Positions 62,155-64,000 of a stretch of DNA of 64,000 bases are shown here, piece after piece. The DNA is taken from positions 1 to 64,000 of the forward strand of contig NZ_JAAXLS010000027.1 in the NCBI RefSeq assembly GCF_012328925.1. Direction: 5' to 3'. The translations under genes and the position numbers were made by a program. This DNA comes from Amycolatopsis acididurans. GTDB taxonomy: Bacteria > Actinomycetota > Actinomycetes > Mycobacteriales > Pseudonocardiaceae. Each line of letters opens with the position of its first letter. Position 1 is the stretch's first letter. The notes under the pieces were generated by a model. The model was given only the letters and a program-made list of their open reading frames with translations, did no database searches and was not told the origin of the DNA.

Positions 62155-62532
62155 CTAGGGAGCACCCCGGTAGGTACCGAAGGTCCACAGGTTGCCTTCG
62201 AGGTCACGGGCTGTGAACGTGTGCGAGCCGTAGTCGGTGTCGTGCAGGTCCTCGGAGATGTCGACACCGGCGGCCCGGACCCGTTCGTACACCGCGTCCA
62301 CCTCGTCACTGACCACGCAGAGCGAGACCGTGCCCGAGGTCAGCTTGCAGTGTTTGGTGCTGCCGAGCATCACGCCGCCGCCTTCGGGCCAGCGCAACTC
62401 GGCGTGCACGATGTCGCCGTCGACGTCGGGCACGGTCAGCGTCTCGCGGAAGCCGAACACGTCGGAGATCAGCCGGATCGCGGCCTTGGCGTCGTCGTAG
62501 TGCAGTGCGGGCCAGACGGTTTTCTCGTTCAT
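62155..62532 (-). CDS. VOC-family (glyoxalase/bleomycin-resistance-like) protein
   Basis: This 125-residue protein starts MNEKTVWPALHYDDAKAAIR, followed by LRWPEGGGVMLGS and GSHTFTARDLEGNLWTFGTY, the PhnB-like VOC pattern; the His and Glu metal ligands fall in these segments. Substrate unknown. Its ATG overlaps the AraC stop (ATGA), so it is translated with the regulator. Confidence 0.88.
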   Translation of the reverse strand: MNEKTVWPALHYDDAKAAIRLISDVFGFRETLTVPDVDGDIVHAELRWPEGGGVMLGSTKHCKLTSGTVSLCVVSDEVDAVYERVRAAGVDISEDLHDTDYGSHTFTARDLEGNLWTFGTYRGAP

Positions 62533-63317
62533 GCCGCCGAGTCTGGCGCCGGGGCCGCGGGCTGGTCTTGGAGAAATGGGAGCTCCTCGGCGATCCAGGT
62601 GCCGGGTGAACAGCCGGCGAGCGCACGCCATTCGTTGCCCAGGTGCGCCTGGTCGTAGTAGCCGCACGCGACCGCCAGCTCGGCCAGATCGGCGCCGCCC
62701 TGCCGCAGCAATCCCCCGGCACGTTCGAACCGGAGCACCCGCGCAGCCTGTTTCGGCGACAGGCCCAGCTGCCGCCGGAACCGCTCGGTGAGGTGGCGGC
62801 GGCTCCAGCCGACCTCCTCGGCGAGCGTGCCGACCCGGAGCCGCCCCGCCGCATCCACCAGACGGCGCCAGGCCCGGGCGACCTCGGGCGCGGGCTCGTT
62901 GTGTCCTGCCGCCGCGGCGAAGACGTCGTCCAGGATGGCGAACCGGCCCGCCCAGCTCGTGGCCGCGGCGAGGCGTTCCGGCAGCCGCGCGAGCCGTGGC
63001 ACGCCGAGGTCGGCCAGGTCGACGACGTAGCCGCTCAGTTCCGCCGGGGACACCCCGAGCAGCGCGGGCACCCCGAGCGGATCGAGTTCGACGTGCACGC
63101 CCGACTGGAACGCGTCCTGGGCTATGAGGGCGGGGCTCAGATGCATCCCGCCGACCGGGGCGGCCATGGTCGCCGGGGCCTCGCCGGGCTTCGGCATCCC
63201 GGTGATCCGGATCGGGTCGGCGAGGCTGACGATCAGCGTGACATGCCGGGATGGCAGCCCACGGTGCACGCTGGGCGGCAGATCGTGCTGGGTGTAGCCG
63301 ATGTAGCGCGTGATCAT
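62529..63317 (-). CDS. AraC-family regulator
   Basis: This 262-residue protein starts at the ATG at 63317. The N-terminal half (about 1-150) is the effector domain of the DUF6597/HTH_18 type (VGGMHLSPALIAQDAFQSGV). The C-terminal double HTH has LAEEVGWSRRHLTERFRRQL and LAVACGYYDQAHLGNEWRAL. It is followed by the VOC gene in a two-gene unit, an arrangement common in Actinobacteria. Confidence 0.88.
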   Translation of the reverse strand: MITRYIGYTQHDLPPSVHRGLPSRHVTLIVSLADPIRITGMPKPGEAPATMAAPVGGMHLSPALIAQDAFQSGVHVELDPLGVPALLGVSPAELSGYVVDLADLGVPRLARLPERLAAATSWAGRFAILDDVFAAAAGHNEPAPEVARAWRRLVDAAGRLRVGTLAEEVGWSRRHLTERFRRQLGLSPKQAARVLRFERAGGLLRQGGADLAELAVACGYYDQAHLGNEWRALAGCSPGTWIAEELPFLQDQPAAPAPDSAA

Positions 63318-63366
63318 CGGCCGCAGTACGGGATGCGGCCTCCGGATCGCCCAGCCGGCCACGGAT

Positions 63367-63666
63367 TCAGAACTTCGAGGTGTCCAGCTCGACGTCGAAC
63401 GGCGAGCCGATCTTGATCGGTTTGCCGAACGGGACGCGGATCGTCTTGCCCTGCGTTGGGAAGATCCCGCAATCGTCCGGGGCAACCGCGATCAGTGCCC
63501 GGTGCAGCTGGTCTGCGATCAGGTTGTGCGGGCCGCCCGGTGGTGGCGTCATGTGGATCCCCTCGACGGTCAGCTCCGGCCGCCATCCTTCGGGGACTGC
63601 CAGCTCCCGCCAGGTGTCCAGAAGATCATCCCAGCTCAGCGCGGAATCCATGAATGCGGTGCTCAT
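63367..63666 (-). pseudogene. Uma2-like gene with an internal deletion
   Basis: 99 residues remain from the ATG at 63666. The N-terminus (WDDLLDTWRELAVPEGWRPE, MTPPPGGPHNLIADQLHRAL) and the last strand (PFDVELDTSKF) are those of Uma2-type PD-(D/E)XK proteins of about 190 residues. The part between, with the catalytic Asp, Glu and Lys, is missing. The frame is intact across the join, so a short protein may still be made, but no nuclease is expected. Confidence 0.7.
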
Positions 63667-63783
63667 GACCCACCCCGTTCCTGCGCTCGACTGCGCCAAG
63701 GATAGCGGCAAAGGCGCTCGGAGCGCCTCACTGGCCGCACCTCTGAACAGGCTGTGACCAGGGATTAACCGCTATCGTGCGCG

Positions 63784-64000
63784 TCAGCTGACGGTGACGA
63801 CGGGCTCGCCCGCGCCCGCACCATCGCCGCTCTCCTCGGCGATGCGCATGGCCTCCTCGATGAGGGTCTCCACGATCTGGTGCTCGGGCACGGTCTTGAT
63901 GACCTCGCCCTTGACGAAGATCTGGCCCTTGCCGTTGCCGCTGGCCACGCCGAGGTCGGCCTCGCGCGCCTCGCCGGGGCCGTTGACCACGCAGCCCATC
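63784..64000 (-). CDS. ispG: IspG (HMB-PP synthase), C-terminal part
   Basis: Non-mevalonate isoprenoid pathway. Only the last ~71 residues are in the window: [20 protein letters not shown], with one of the three 4Fe-4S Cys ligands, then [20 protein letters not shown] and a Gly/Glu tail. The gene continues beyond the right edge. Its neighbourhood with the GNAT/DUF4081 gene is conserved. Confidence 0.93.
   Translation of the reverse strand, partial: MGCVVNGPGEAREADLGVASGNGKGQIFVKGEVIKTVPEHQIVETLIEEAMRIAEESGDGAGAGEPVVTVS

Overview
This is a high-GC actinobacterial chromosome segment, most likely from Amycolatopsis or another member of the Pseudonocardiaceae. Mycothiol-dependent enzymes (mycothione reductase, an Rv2466c-type nitroreductase), an F420-type luciferase-like oxidoreductase, a 180-kDa-class NAD-glutamate dehydrogenase, CtaJ and GlbO point to Actinobacteria. 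From memory, the gene order nei2-rpiB / Rv2466c-like / pepN / DUF5130-ctaJ / HNH / glbO / thioesterase / gdh / ettA / ssb matches the Mycobacterium tuberculosis Rv2464c-Rv2478c block. The right end (mtr, map, GNAT, ispG) matches the Rv2855-Rv2868c block.

Positions 1-11989 are the right part of an actinomycete integrative and conjugative element (AICE, pSAM2-like) ending in a 3' fragment of tRNA-Gly(TCC). All its genes lie on the minus strand. The core is a tightly overlapping operon: two small genes, a GntR regulator, two small zinc-ribbon proteins, an FtsK/TraB-like DNA pump, a replication initiator, an excisionase and an integrase. The integrase is cut at its catalytic domain by an IS5-family insertion sequence that runs off the left edge. 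Two cargo modules follow: a flavoprotein/XRE-TPR regulator pair, and a lower-GC cassette of three overlapping genes (PD-(D/E)XK-like protein, small middle protein, SMC/Rad50-like ATPase with a zinc hook). That cassette has the layout of an ABC-three-component (ABC-3C) conflict system. A perfect 19-bp palindrome precedes it.

Positions 12000-31000 are conserved chromosome: small enzymes, DNA repair (Nei2, RpiB-Nei2 operon), aminopeptidase N, cytochrome oxidase subunit CtaJ, an HNH nuclease, an MscS channel, GlbO, a CadD-type exporter, a thioesterase and the giant glutamate dehydrogenase. Between ctaJ and the HNH gene sits the most unusual object in the window: a small ORF with a strong ribosome-binding site encoding 13 perfect GTRVT repeats. 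Its DNA differs from unit to unit almost entirely by synonymous changes. A 19-residue ORF with its own Shine-Dalgarno sequence precedes it.

Positions 31000-39200 hold a lipase/TetR divergent pair with a clear operator, a 1171-residue TPR protein with a long repetitive disordered tail, EttA and an SSB-like protein. This interrupts the gdh-ettA order remembered from mycobacteria. Positions 39200-50800 are accessory: a CopD/CtaG membrane protein, a LacI/MFS divergent pair with an operator, a secreted I36-like inhibitor, a GH2 glycosidase, a degenerate repeat field, a PP2C phosphatase, YaaA and a FAD oxidoreductase. Paired DnaA-box-like sequences occur at two places here.

Positions 50800-64000 carry a RIO kinase with a charged insertion, a DEAD-box helicase with a structured leader, an AONS-like PLP enzyme, GNAT proteins, a secreted trypsin-like protease, an M15 lipoprotein, mycothione reductase, an MFS/FadR pair, methionine aminopeptidase, an AraC/VOC pair, a decayed Uma2 gene and the 3' end of ispG. 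All calls come from reading the sequence and recalled family knowledge; no database search was possible.
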